Origin: Ohtaekwangia koreensis
Lineage (GTDB): Bacteria; Bacteroidota; Bacteroidia; Cytophagales; Cyclobacteriaceae
NCBI RefSeq assembly: GCF_900167975.1
Contig: NZ_FUZU01000004.1
Coordinates: 806,001-870,000, forward strand
DNA length: 64,000 bases
Direction of reading: 5' to 3'
Shown here: one piece after another, positions 38,901 through 46,221 of the stretch
Layout of the letters: the number at the start of each line of letters is the position of its first letter
How positions within the stretch are numbered: position 1 is the stretch's first letter
Program-made: the position numbers and the translations under genes
The notes under the pieces: generated by a model
The model's database searches: none
Told to the model about the DNA's origin: nothing
The model's input: the letters and a program-made list of their open reading frames with translations, nothing else

Positions 38901-40028
38901 ATTGATATCATTAAACGGCAAACTGTTTTTGTTACCTGCTTCGTTTCGGAATAACGGGAACCTGATTACATTTTCATGATAATAATTGACACCTCTTTTA
39001 TAGGTACCAATCCAGATAAACCCATCATAATCTTTATATATAGTCTGTATGCTATTCTGGCTTAAGCTTTTATCATCATCTTTATTATGTAGTATATATT
39101 GAACAGAGAAATTCTTTTTGTTGATAATGTTAACGCCTCCATGATCGGTTGCAACCCAGATCATCCCTTCATTATCCTGCACCACCCCACGGATAATATC
39201 TGTGTTCAGTTGCAGCTTTGCAGAGCCCTTATGAAAATGATGCAGGGCCGGCTTAGAAACATCAAAGTAATATATACCTTTATTTGAATTCGTAAAGTAT
39301 ATCCACAAGTCACCATCGGCATCTGCGATCAGGTTATAATCCAAAAGCTCATTCTTGTATTGTCTGTGAATAGTGTAGTTCCGGTATACTACAGCAAGTG
39401 TTTCTCCATCGAGCTTTTCAAGTATACCATTTTGGTGCAAGATCCAGAAATCTCCAGCCTTATCATGTGCCATGGAAGCCACCCTGCTGCTGTGTATCGC
39501 GGTAGTATCCTTTTCGCTTTGATTGATGCGAATCGTTTTTTTCTGCGCAGGTATATATTTAAACAGGCCGGACGTAACGTGCATGAACCAGTAATCTCCG
39601 TTACGGTCCTTCACAATATCGCTGATCAGTCCGTCAGGAATAGTATAGTGACGAAGAAGGGGATTTACGTTACGTGTAAATTTTTCTGTTTCAGGATTGT
39701 ATACGCTTATACCGGCATATGTGGTAACCCAAATTTTCCCGGAAGGGTCTTCAAAAATTTTAAAGATGTCATTGTCTCCAATGGAGGAAGTATCGCGAGG
39801 ATCGTTTCGGAACACTTTTGCTGTGCTGCCGTCAAATCTATTCAGGCCCGAGATAGTACCAATCCAGATAAATCCCTGGCTGTCCTTCAGAAAGGCTTTC
39901 ACCTGACTGTTGGACAAGCCGTGGTTCAGATCAACGTGTGAGAATCGATATTGACCGTTTTGTGCGTACACACTGTTAAAGGCCAATAATAAAACAGCAA
40001 AACAATAAATAAACAATCTGATTGACAT
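35922..40028 (-). CDS. Hybrid two-component sensor-regulator (HTCS)
   Basis: A 1368-residue inner-membrane protein that joins a whole two-component pathway. Order: signal peptide (about 1-22), two beta-propellers of regulator repeats (about 30-670, many WIGT units), Y_Y_Y domain (about 745-810), one membrane helix (about 816-835), histidine kinase with phospho-accepting His873 in SHEFRTPLT, ATPase with NAFKFTPE, DTGIGISPD and GSGIGLSI, receiver domain with Asp1165 in SDVMMPEMNG, and an AraC-type DNA-binding domain (about 1265-1368). HTCS proteins sense oligosaccharides in the periplasm and switch on polysaccharide loci. Since it borders the ExuT-like transporter and uronate genes, a pectin fragment is the likely signal. 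Confidence 0.93.
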   Translation of the reverse strand: MSIRLFIYCFAVLLLAFNSVYAQNGQYRFSHVDLNHGLSNSQVKAFLKDSQGFIWIGTISGLNRFDGSTAKVFRNDPRDTSSIGDNDIFKIFEDPSGKIWVTTYAGISVYNPETEKFTRNVNPLLRHYTIPDGLISDIVKDRNGDYWFMHVTSGLFKYIPAQKKTIRINQSEKDTTAIHSSRVASMAHDKAGDFWILHQNGILEKLDGETLAVVYRNYTIHRQYKNELLDYNLIADADGDLWIYFTNSNKGIYYFDVSKPALHHFHKGSAKLQLNTDIIRGVVQDNEGMIWVATDHGGVNIINKKNFSVQYILHNKDDDKSLSQNSIQTIYKDYDGFIWIGTYKRGVNYYHENVIRFPLFRNEAGNKNSLPFNDINSFAEDDDGNIWIGTNGGGLIQYDPKNDRFRQYTHDPRNPNSISGNVIVSTLFDSYKKLWIGTYYAGLNSFDGKKFIHYRHSTDPKSISEDNIWDIFEDSERQLWIGTLRAGADRFDRSTNSFIHYPSGAVNSVHSTYVTAIVEDADKNLWMGTGYGLDFYDRKSGTFTQYLNDVNNPNSLAHNNVFTMLDDGHGTLWVGTKEGLNLFDKQKKTFRVLRQEDGLPHNTVLTLLQDGSGNLWMGTPQGLSHLTIRRNADGTIASFRFRNYDESDGLQGKLFNEAAAYRTREGKLIFGGPNGFNIFKPGDIRMNDKKPVVHFTGLQIFNKEVKIGEEIKGNVILEKAITHTKEIRLSYSDNVFSIEFASLNFFLPEKSRYKYKLEGFNKEWLATDGNSRRVTFTNLDPGEYILRVKASNNDDVWNEAGTSMKITILPPFWKTRAAFVVYICLLMAALLITRRLIQQRERLKFIIEQERQEAQRMHELDMMKLKFFTNVSHEFRTPLTLILTPVEKLMKAASDDQRTQFQLIHRNARRLLNLVNQLLDFRKLEVQEIKFNPFEGDIIKFISETTFSFSDMSEKKDIKLDFKSSLESLETIFDQDKLEKILFNLLSNAFKFTPEHGSVSVLVNEFQQAEGKWLEIKVIDTGIGISPDKQEKIFERFFQSDLPASMVNQGSGIGLSITKEFVRVHEGYITVESEVGKGSCFTVSIPVKSVTIHETASVVNEDVAPVWDESQQSEAPTLLLVEDNEDFRFYLKDNLRLHYRIIEARNGKEGWNQALSALPDLIVSDVMMPEMNGIELCRKVRNDTRVSHIPVILLTARTTEEQKMEGFEIGADDYITKPFNFEILQSRIRNLIQKRESFQKDFRKQIEIKASHVNITSLDEKLIERAIKCVEDNISDTNFSVEDLSRELGMSRVHLYKKLLALTGKSPLEFIRVIRLQQAAQMLEKSQLTVSEIAYKVGFNNPKYFTKYFKEEYKMLPSAYAAERRIKK

Positions 40029-40117
40029 GGAGCTTCACCTCTGAAGATGAAGTGAAATATAAATAATTAAATTTTTATACACTCCATGAAAACAAAATGT
40101 TCGTACTACAATTGTTT

Positions 40118-41503
40118 TTATAAATCTGTAATGGGTTTATACTTCGGCACCAATGCTTTCATCACGCTCCATGCGATAAGATAAGCAACGGCACAAATTG
40201 TAAACATGATTGTATAGCCGGTTTCAATATGACCGAGGGCCTTGTAATGATCGAACAATGCACCGCCCAATTTTGTAAGGAATACAGCGCCAATACCTCC
40301 GGCCATACCACCTATACCAACAACAGATCCAACGGCTTTTTTAGGAAACATATCTGATACGGTTGTAAATATATTTGCGCTCCACGCCTGGTGTGCAGAG
40401 GCACCTATACCGATCAGCAGAACCGGAAGCCAGAAGCTTAGAGTTCCCAGCGGTTGCGCTGCCAGTACAACCAATGGAATCAACGCAATCACAAGCATGG
40501 CTCGCATGCGTCCATCATATACTAAATATCCTTTGCGGATAAAGTACATGGGAAACCAGCCGCCCATAACGCTGCCCACCATCGCCAAAGTATACAATAA
40601 AGCAAGTGGAAGCACGATGGCCTGATCAACTATACCATACTGTGCTTTGAGATACGCTGGCAACCAAAAAAGAAAAAACCACCACACACCATCCGTCATA
40701 AATTTGCCAAAGGCAAACGCCCAGGTTTGTTTATAGCCTAACAACTTTACCCACGATACTTTCTGTTTTATAATTTCTTCATCTACAACGGGTGCTTCAC
40801 CATCTTCATCGCTGTTGATATACTTGAGCTCAGCAGCTGAAAGTTTTTTCTGTTTCTCCGGTTTCTCATAAAAAAATAGCCAGAAGAATAACCACAAAAA
40901 TCCGATAAATCCAATAACGATGAAGGCAGCTTCCCATCCCCAGTTTCTGTAAATCCAGGGCACCGTGAGTGGTGCCAGAATAGCTCCTATATTTGCACCT
41001 GAATTGAAAATACCGGTAGCAAAAGAACGCTCGCGCTTCGGAAAATACTCAGCAGTTGCCTTAATCGCGGCCGGAAAATTACCGGCTTCACCTATAGCAA
41101 GTAAAGCTCTTGAAAACATAAACCCTGCGACAGAAACGGAAATCGCTCCTATACCCAGCCATCCAACCAAAGCAGAAATACTTTCGCCCAGGGGTATAGC
41201 AACAGCATGCACTATAGCTGCGGCAGACCAAATGATAATTGCCCATCCGTATCCCCACTTGGTATCAAGCTTATCAATAAAGCGCCCTGCAAAAAGCATG
41301 GAGAGTGCATAGGTAAATTGAAATACAGCGGTGATGTTTGCATAGTCGCTGTTGGTCCATCCGAAAATTTCTTCGAGCCGTGGCTGCAGAAGACTTAACA
41401 CCTGGCGGTCGAGGTAGTTAATGGTGGTTGCAAAGAACACCAAAGCACAGATCGTCCATCGATATTTACCAATCGCCTGGCTTACGTTTTGAGTTTTTTC
41501 CAC
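40118..41503 (-). CDS. MFS hexuronate transporter, ExuT-like
   Basis: A 461-residue permease with about 12 hydrophobic spans. The first reads WTICALVFFATTINYLDRQ, the signature of the anion:cation symporter branch (ExuT/UhpT relatives). The central cytoplasmic loop is charged (KKLSAAELKYINSDEDGE). It would carry galacturonate, glucuronate or unsaturated derivatives across the inner membrane with protons. It starts 54 bp after KDPG aldolase in a row of uronate genes, which supports that substrate class. The exact sugar is not visible from the sequence. Confidence 0.85.
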   Translation of the reverse strand: MEKTQNVSQAIGKYRWTICALVFFATTINYLDRQVLSLLQPRLEEIFGWTNSDYANITAVFQFTYALSMLFAGRFIDKLDTKWGYGWAIIIWSAAAIVHAVAIPLGESISALVGWLGIGAISVSVAGFMFSRALLAIGEAGNFPAAIKATAEYFPKRERSFATGIFNSGANIGAILAPLTVPWIYRNWGWEAAFIVIGFIGFLWLFFWLFFYEKPEKQKKLSAAELKYINSDEDGEAPVVDEEIIKQKVSWVKLLGYKQTWAFAFGKFMTDGVWWFFLFWLPAYLKAQYGIVDQAIVLPLALLYTLAMVGSVMGGWFPMYFIRKGYLVYDGRMRAMLVIALIPLVVLAAQPLGTLSFWLPVLLIGIGASAHQAWSANIFTTVSDMFPKKAVGSVVGIGGMAGGIGAVFLTKLGGALFDHYKALGHIETGYTIMFTICAVAYLIAWSVMKALVPKYKPITDL

Positions 41504-41557
41504 AGTATAAGGGTTTGGGTTGTTGAATCGTTTTAAGGTTGATGAATTACATTGTTA

Positions 41558-42229
41558 TCAAAGCGTTTCGCCTCTTAATCTCTTTACTATACCTAATATC
41601 TCCTGTACATTGTTTTCGAGTTGCTTCCAATTCTTTTCTGCAAGAATTTCTTTTGTAAAAAGTTGTGAGCCCATTCCAACACACATGGCTCCTGCTTTAA
41701 ACCAGGCCGACAGATTTTTTTCATTGGGTTCTACTCCTCCGGTGATCATCAATTGCAAATCGGGAACAACCGGCATAATGGAAGAAATAAACCCTGGGCC
41801 GAGTACAGAGCCTGGAAATACTTTTATAACCTCTGCGCCATTTTCTTTTGCGGTCACAATTTCCGTTAGCGTAGCACATCCCGGCATCCATAGTTTACCA
41901 TGCGCGCGGCAAACTTCTGCCATCTCCAATTTCACAATGGGAGATATAATGAAGTCAGCACCAGCATCTATAAATTTCTTTGTAGTGGCTCCGTCCATCA
42001 CCGTACCGATGCCAATCATAAGTTCCGGGTAGTTACTCCGTTGTTTCAGCAGGTGAACAAATACATCGTACGAATTTTTCTTACGGTTGGTAAATTCAAA
42101 TACGCGTACACCACCTTTATAGGCAGCCTCTACTACACGCTGCGCTTCTTCAGCATTATCATGCGTAAACAAAGGCACCACCCCTATACGCTTCATCGTA
42201 TCTACTATCTGCTGGTTTGTAAATTTCAT
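41558..42229 (-). CDS. eda: KDPG/KHG aldolase
   Basis: A 223-residue class I aldolase of the Eda family. Glu45 (VFEFTNR) and the Schiff-base Lys136 (VIKVFPG) are at the positions expected from E. coli Eda; IGIGTV, PGCATLTE and MITGGV complete the pattern. It splits 2-keto-3-deoxy-6-phosphogluconate into pyruvate and glyceraldehyde-3-phosphate, the last step of uronate breakdown. KDG kinase lies 81 bp upstream and the ExuT-like transporter follows. Compared with its paralogue at 45423-46133, this copy is the one with intact active-site residues. Confidence 0.92.
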   Translation of the reverse strand: MKFTNQQIVDTMKRIGVVPLFTHDNAEEAQRVVEAAYKGGVRVFEFTNRKKNSYDVFVHLLKQRSNYPELMIGIGTVMDGATTKKFIDAGADFIISPIVKLEMAEVCRAHGKLWMPGCATLTEIVTAKENGAEVIKVFPGSVLGPGFISSIMPVVPDLQLMITGGVEPNEKNLSAWFKAGAMCVGMGSQLFTKEILAEKNWKQLENNVQEILGIVKRLRGETL

Positions 42230-42310
42230 CTCAAAATATTTTTATAATTCTATACTATATTTAGTCCAGGCTTCAATCCAGTTTTATACTTTGGTATTGA
42301 ACCGCTTAAA

Positions 42311-43309
42311 TTACCTCAACAACTTTCCAACATTCTCGCCTTTTACCAACTGCTCAACCTCATCTACCGTTACAGTATTTACATCGCCTTCTATCGAATG
42401 TTTCAGTACGCTCGCTGCGGTTGCAAACTCTAAAGTATCAGTATCGGTTTTAGAAGTTAACACGCCATAGATTAAGCCCGCCATAAAAGCATCACCTCCC
42501 CCTACACGATCTACTATATGCGTCATCTCGTATTGCTGCGATTGGAGTAACTCTTTGCCATTCCACAGGAGACCGGTAAGTCTGTTATGAGATGAGCTTA
42601 CCGAATCGCGTAGTGTAGTTGAAATTTTCGTTGTATTGGGATACGCTTGCTTGAAGGCTTTGCAGGCGGCTTCAAATGTATCGCCAGATATACCAACACA
42701 GTTCTCCATATCTGCTATACCGGCAATGATCACGTTCGTTGACTCGATCAGCGATGGCATTATATCGCGTGCAGTCTTTCCATACTGCCACAGATTTCTG
42801 CGATAGTTTATATCACCGGAAATCGTGAGGTTCAATTTCTTTGCAGCCTGTATAGCTTCTTTACAAACATCGGCAGCACCTTGCGAGATAGCCGGAGTAA
42901 TACCGGTCCAGTGAAACCACGAAGCATCTTTCAATACTTCAGACCAATCAATCATTCCAGGTTTGATGTGGGAAAACGCTGAGTTGAAACGATCATATAC
43001 AATACGCGAAGGGCGTTGCATAGATCCATTCTCCAGAAAATATATACCCATACGCTCGTCACCATATATAATATAGCGCGTATCTACACCATATCGTTGC
43101 AAGGTTTGTGTTGCCGTTTTACCAAGATCATTTTCGGGGAAACGTGTAACATGGGCTGTATCAATTCCAAAATGACTTAGCGATGCTGCTACGTTAGCTT
43201 CCGAGCCGGCATATAAAGCTTTAAAACTTTCGGCTTGTGTAAACCGCGCGAATCCCGGTGTTGAAAGCCGAAGCATAATTTCTCCGAATGTGATTACTCT
43301 TTTATTCAT
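42311..43309 (-). CDS. kdgK: 2-keto-3-deoxygluconate kinase (PfkB family)
   Basis: A 332-residue ribokinase-family sugar kinase. The opening ITFGEIMLRLSTPGF and the GSEANVAASLSHFG segment are typical of KDG kinases; the ATP site and catalytic Asp lie in DRVGGGDAFMAGLIYG near residue 265. The enzyme phosphorylates KDG to KDPG for the aldolase coded next. The start is 234 bp from the stop codon of the SDR gene, and that gap carries the short inverted repeats at 43330-43405 and 43503-43543, so it may have separate control or a structured message. Substrate is inferred from motif resemblance and context. Confidence 0.87.
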   Translation of the reverse strand: MNKRVITFGEIMLRLSTPGFARFTQAESFKALYAGSEANVAASLSHFGIDTAHVTRFPENDLGKTATQTLQRYGVDTRYIIYGDERMGIYFLENGSMQRPSRIVYDRFNSAFSHIKPGMIDWSEVLKDASWFHWTGITPAISQGAADVCKEAIQAAKKLNLTISGDINYRRNLWQYGKTARDIMPSLIESTNVIIAGIADMENCVGISGDTFEAACKAFKQAYPNTTKISTTLRDSVSSSHNRLTGLLWNGKELLQSQQYEMTHIVDRVGGGDAFMAGLIYGVLTSKTDTDTLEFATAASVLKHSIEGDVNTVTVDEVEQLVKGENVGKLLR

Positions 43310-43329
43310 TCCTCTTTCGTGTTGTTGTT

Positions 43330-43405
43330 TTTATAGTCCGGAAGTCCGAAAAGTCGGAAAGTCCGGAAGTATGTTTATAGTCCGGAAGTCCGAAAGTCCG
43401 GAAGT
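43330..43405. repeat. Tandem GTCCGGAA-type intergenic repeats
   Basis: Two direct copies of a block beginning TTTATAGTCCGGAAGTCCGA (43330 and 43375), each built from 7-8-nt units (AGTCCGGA, AGTCCGAA, AGTCGGAA). The inverted counterpart lies at 43503-43543. Confidence 0.8.
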
Positions 43406-43502
43406 AATGCACTTAATATTTATGCGTTAGTCTTATAAAAAGGATATGCTATATCTCAAAATATACCCTGCCACACTCAAGTCGTCACCACCATCCTCTT
43501 CC

Positions 43503-43543
43503 CGACTTCCGGACTTTCCGTCTTTCGGACTTCCCCACTTCCC
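43503..43543. repeat. Inverted copy of the GTCCGGAA-type repeats
   Basis: Contains GACTTCCGGACTTTCCG and CTTTCGGACTTCC, the reverse complement of the units at 43330-43405. It ends exactly at the SDR stop codon. The two blocks could pair in the message between the SDR and kinase genes. Confidence 0.8.
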
Positions 43544-44365
43544 TCAAACCCCGGTAAACGCACTAAACCCCCCATCCACGGGTACTACTATTCCAGATAC
43601 AAATCGTGATGCATCGGAACAGAGCCAGAGTAATGTTCCATTCAGTTCATCGGCTGCACCGAAGCGGCCAAAGGGTGTACTGCGTATAATGGATTCACCT
43701 CTTGCTGTCAGGCTTCCGTCAGCATTGGTTAATAGCGTTTTGTTTTGTTCTGTTAAAAAGAATCCCGGTGCAATTGCATTTACGCGAATTCCTTCGCCAA
43801 ACTTCTTCGCCATTTCAACCGCCAGCCACTGCGTTAGATTATTGATAGATGCCTTTGCCGCAGAATATCCGACAACACGCGTCAAGGGACGAACCGATGT
43901 CATCGATGATATATTTATAATTATACCTTTCTTTTTGGCTACCATCACTTCACCAAATACCTGCGATGGCAATACCGTTCCGGTTAAGTTCAAGTCCACT
44001 ACTTTTTGAAAGTCATCGATTTTGAGATCGAGAAAATTCTTGTCGGGAAGAATCGTAGCTCCAGGCATATTTCCTCCTGCACCATTTACCAGTATATCAA
44101 TTGTTCCGTACTGGTCGAGTATAATTTTCTTTGCTTCTTTTAACTGCTGTTCATTCAATACATCGGCAGAGACTCCAATTGCTTCGCCTCCAGCTTCTTT
44201 TATCTCCTTTGCTAATATGTCTGCAGCTTCTTTTCTTCGTCCGAGGATAACCACTTTAACACCAGCTTTTGCCAATGCTTTGCTCATGGCACTACCCAAT
44301 ACTCCGGTTCCTCCGGTTACAACGGCTACCCTATTGCTCAAATTGAATATATCTTCAATATACAT
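43544..44365 (-). CDS. SDR-family oxidoreductase of the uronate pathway
   Basis: A 273-residue short-chain dehydrogenase with the Rossmann motif GGTGVLGSA, NGAGG, catalytic Ser in INISSM, YSAAK and the tail PVDGGFSAFTG. An insertion NMPGATILPDKN after the NGAGG strand recalls the SDR-type fructuronate reductases (D-mannonate oxidoreductases) of Bacteroidetes. KduD (KDG 5-dehydrogenase) is the main alternative. Either would feed KDG formation, and the neighbours support this. It starts 11 bp after the Gfo/Idh/MocA gene. NAD(H) or NADP(H) use cannot be told with confidence. Confidence 0.75.
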   Translation of the reverse strand: MYIEDIFNLSNRVAVVTGGTGVLGSAMSKALAKAGVKVVILGRRKEAADILAKEIKEAGGEAIGVSADVLNEQQLKEAKKIILDQYGTIDILVNGAGGNMPGATILPDKNFLDLKIDDFQKVVDLNLTGTVLPSQVFGEVMVAKKKGIIINISSMTSVRPLTRVVGYSAAKASINNLTQWLAVEMAKKFGEGIRVNAIAPGFFLTEQNKTLLTNADGSLTARGESIIRSTPFGRFGAADELNGTLLWLCSDASRFVSGIVVPVDGGFSAFTGV

Positions 44366-44376
44366 GGATGTGATGT

Positions 44377-45426
44377 TTAAAATTTTATCGCTTGTCTCGT
44401 ACGGTTACTTTCATAGCATGCTTCAATCAAGCGAATAACTTCACGTGATTCTTCCGGTTTTACTGCCAGCGGTTTATTCTCTCGAATGACTTCGTATATA
44501 TTGTTGTAGAAGTCCATATAATCACCTGGCAGGGTTTCGATAACACCTTCCACATGTAATCCATCAACGGTAGTATTCAATTTTCCCCAGTATTGTTTTT
44601 CTTCTGTGCCCCAGCCCGTTGTACCAGGTATCTTCTCTTCTTTCAATGCTTGTTCCTGTGGATCTATACCATACTTGATAAACGATCCTTCTGTGCCATG
44701 CAATATATACTGTGGTCCTTGTTCACGAACGAGGTAACTTGATTTTACAATGACATGAAAATCGCTATACTGTAACCGTATATCATAGTAATCATCTACT
44801 TTACCTCCGGGACGCTGTATGCCGATGCGCGCATCAATTTCCCTTGGAAAGCCAAACAGGTTTATAATCTGATCAAGCATGTGAGAGCCCAGATTATATA
44901 GTATACCTGTGCCTTTACCGGTTTCTTCTTTCCAGGTGTTGGGCTGTATATAATTTCGGAAGCGGTCGTAATGCACTTCCAGTTCCGCTATCTTCCCTAC
45001 TAATTTATTCGCGATTATTTTTTTTACGGTAAGAAAGCCTCCATCCCAACGCCTGTTTTGAAATACAGTAAGGATCTTGTTTTTCTTTTTTGCCAGTGCA
45101 ATCAGTTGATCCGCTTCTGCTGCCGTTACGGTAAAAGGTTTTTCAACGATTACATGTTTGCCAGCTTCGAGCGCACGCGTCACATAATCTACATGTGTAT
45201 CATTGGGAGTATTTACTACGATCAGTTCAATTGCAGGATCTTCAAATACTTTTTCTACGGTGTTAACAATGCGTGCATCAGGATAGCGCTTGCTCGCATG
45301 TGTACTCTTGCGTTGAACGATGGTATGCAAGTTAAAATGTGCGTGAGCCGCGATGAGCGGAGCATGGAATACTTCACCTGACATTCCATACGAAAGTAAT
45401 GCTGTTACAATTGGTGCTGAGGTCAT
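44377..45426 (-). CDS. Gfo/Idh/MocA-family oxidoreductase
   Basis: A 349-residue NAD(P)-dependent sugar oxidoreductase. The nucleotide-binding half starts VTALLSYGMSGEVFHAPL, and the family lysine lies in EKPFTVT near residue 97; the C-terminal alpha/beta half holds GSHMLDQIINLFG, in which the His is usually catalytic. It resembles the YdgJ-like group that acts on inositols or sugar derivatives. Its ATG overlaps the stop codon of the preceding aldolase-like gene by 4 bp (ATGA), so the two are translated together. A role on a rare or methylated pectin sugar or a uronate is plausible, without direct evidence. Confidence 0.82.
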   Translation of the reverse strand: MTSAPIVTALLSYGMSGEVFHAPLIAAHAHFNLHTIVQRKSTHASKRYPDARIVNTVEKVFEDPAIELIVVNTPNDTHVDYVTRALEAGKHVIVEKPFTVTAAEADQLIALAKKKNKILTVFQNRRWDGGFLTVKKIIANKLVGKIAELEVHYDRFRNYIQPNTWKEETGKGTGILYNLGSHMLDQIINLFGFPREIDARIGIQRPGGKVDDYYDIRLQYSDFHVIVKSSYLVREQGPQYILHGTEGSFIKYGIDPQEQALKEEKIPGTTGWGTEEKQYWGKLNTTVDGLHVEGVIETLPGDYMDFYNNIYEVIRENKPLAVKPEESREVIRLIEACYESNRTRQAIKF

Positions 45427-46133
45427 TCGGAGATTGTGATCGAATTGGTTCTTAGGATAGACGTTTTTATTTGCTTGATCCCCTGAAGTGCTCTGTAAAC
45501 ATTACCTTCAACTTTCACCCAATCCTTCACAGCCACATCTTCGCGGGTAAACAATGATTCACCTAACCTAACACATAAAGCCCCTGCATCAAACCAGCCT
45601 TGCAGATTATTTTTTACAAGCGTAACACCACCCGAGGGTATAAAAGATATTTCAGGGTGAACGTTTACAACCTGTTTCAGAAAAGCCGGACCGAGAATAT
45701 TACCCGGAAGAATTGTAACCAGCGATGCTTGCAATGCTTTTGCCTCTGCTACATCGTGAAAAGTAGAGCAGCCCGGTATCCATACTACATTGTTTTCATG
45801 ACATACCCGTGCTACATCTGCATGCAGAAAAGGTGATGCTATAAAATGTGCGCCTGCCTGAATAAAACGATTCGCTTGCGAGGCATCGAGTACTGTGCCT
45901 GCACCTATAATTATATCGAGTTCTTTTGCTTTTTCTGCGAGCCATGTAAACATGCGTAAACCGCGTGCATCGCGCTGATGTGTGAATTCAAACACATTAC
46001 ATTCACAGCGTTTCAGAATCTTCATGACTTCCAAAACACGGTCTATATCCTGGTGATAAAAAAATGGGATGACACCATTTGTATTCAACGTATTAGAAAG
46101 TTTGGAGAGTGTCGTTGTTACCGTGCGGTGCAT
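45423..46133 (-). CDS. Eda-like aldolase paralogue lacking the Schiff-base lysine
   Basis: A 236-residue member of the Eda fold aligned end to end with the enzyme at 41558-42229. The glutamate is kept (Glu49 in NVFEFTH), as are IIGAGTV and IPGCSTFHD, but the stretch equal to VIKVFPG reads LVTILPG: Thr140 (codon 45714-45716) replaces the lysine that forms the Schiff base. It therefore should not act as a normal class I aldolase. It could bind a keto-sugar acid, carry out another lyase step, or regulate. It is first in the row toward the transporter, divergent from altronate dehydratase, and overlaps the oxidoreductase gene by 4 bp. Confidence 0.8.
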   Translation of the reverse strand: MHRTVTTTLSKLSNTLNTNGVIPFFYHQDIDRVLEVMKILKRCECNVFEFTHQRDARGLRMFTWLAEKAKELDIIIGAGTVLDASQANRFIQAGAHFIASPFLHADVARVCHENNVVWIPGCSTFHDVAEAKALQASLVTILPGNILGPAFLKQVVNVHPEISFIPSGGVTLVKNNLQGWFDAGALCVRLGESLFTREDVAVKDWVKVEGNVYRALQGIKQIKTSILRTNSITISE

Positions 46134-46156
46134 GATTAATTATATTAATTTCGTCC

Positions 46157-46187
46157 TTTGCTTTAAAATTAAAAGTGTGTAAATTGC
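46157..46187 (+). promoter_or_regulatory. Promoter of altronate dehydratase
   Basis: TTTG (46157-46160), 19 bp, then TAAATTGC (46180-46187), one base off the -7 consensus. The -7 box overlaps the LacI-type palindrome by 4 bp, as expected for repression. The leader would be about 27 nt. Confidence 0.6.
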
Positions 46188-46203
46188 GCAATCGATTGCG
46201 CAA
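46184..46203. promoter_or_regulatory. LacI-type operator in the divergent uronate promoter
   Basis: A perfect 20-bp palindrome TTGCGCAATCGATTGCGCAA, with the CG centre typical of LacI-family sites, between altronate dehydratase and the aldolase paralogue. A second possible promoter points left: reverse-strand TTTG (46226-46229) and TATCTTGC (46200-46207), 18 bp apart, also touching the palindrome. A KdgR/UxuR-like repressor is the inferred ligand sensor. Confidence 0.75.
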
Positions 46204-46221
46204 GATACGTGATTTATCAAT

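Noticed and set aside
39360-39941. Open frame of 193 codons on the plus strand inside the hybrid sensor gene
   Set aside because: Antisense to the propeller repeats; cysteine- and histidine-rich nonsense composition without start signals.
43330-43543. Possible CRISPR array
   Set aside because: The units are 7-8 nt, directly adjacent and without unique spacers, and no cas gene is near.
43446-44009. Open frame of 187 codons on the plus strand across the SDR gene
   Set aside because: Overlaps a complete SDR with intact motifs on the other strand and begins in the repeat region.
41558-46133. The two Eda-like genes as redundant copies of one aldolase
   Set aside because: The second copy lacks the Schiff-base lysine, so equal function is not supported.
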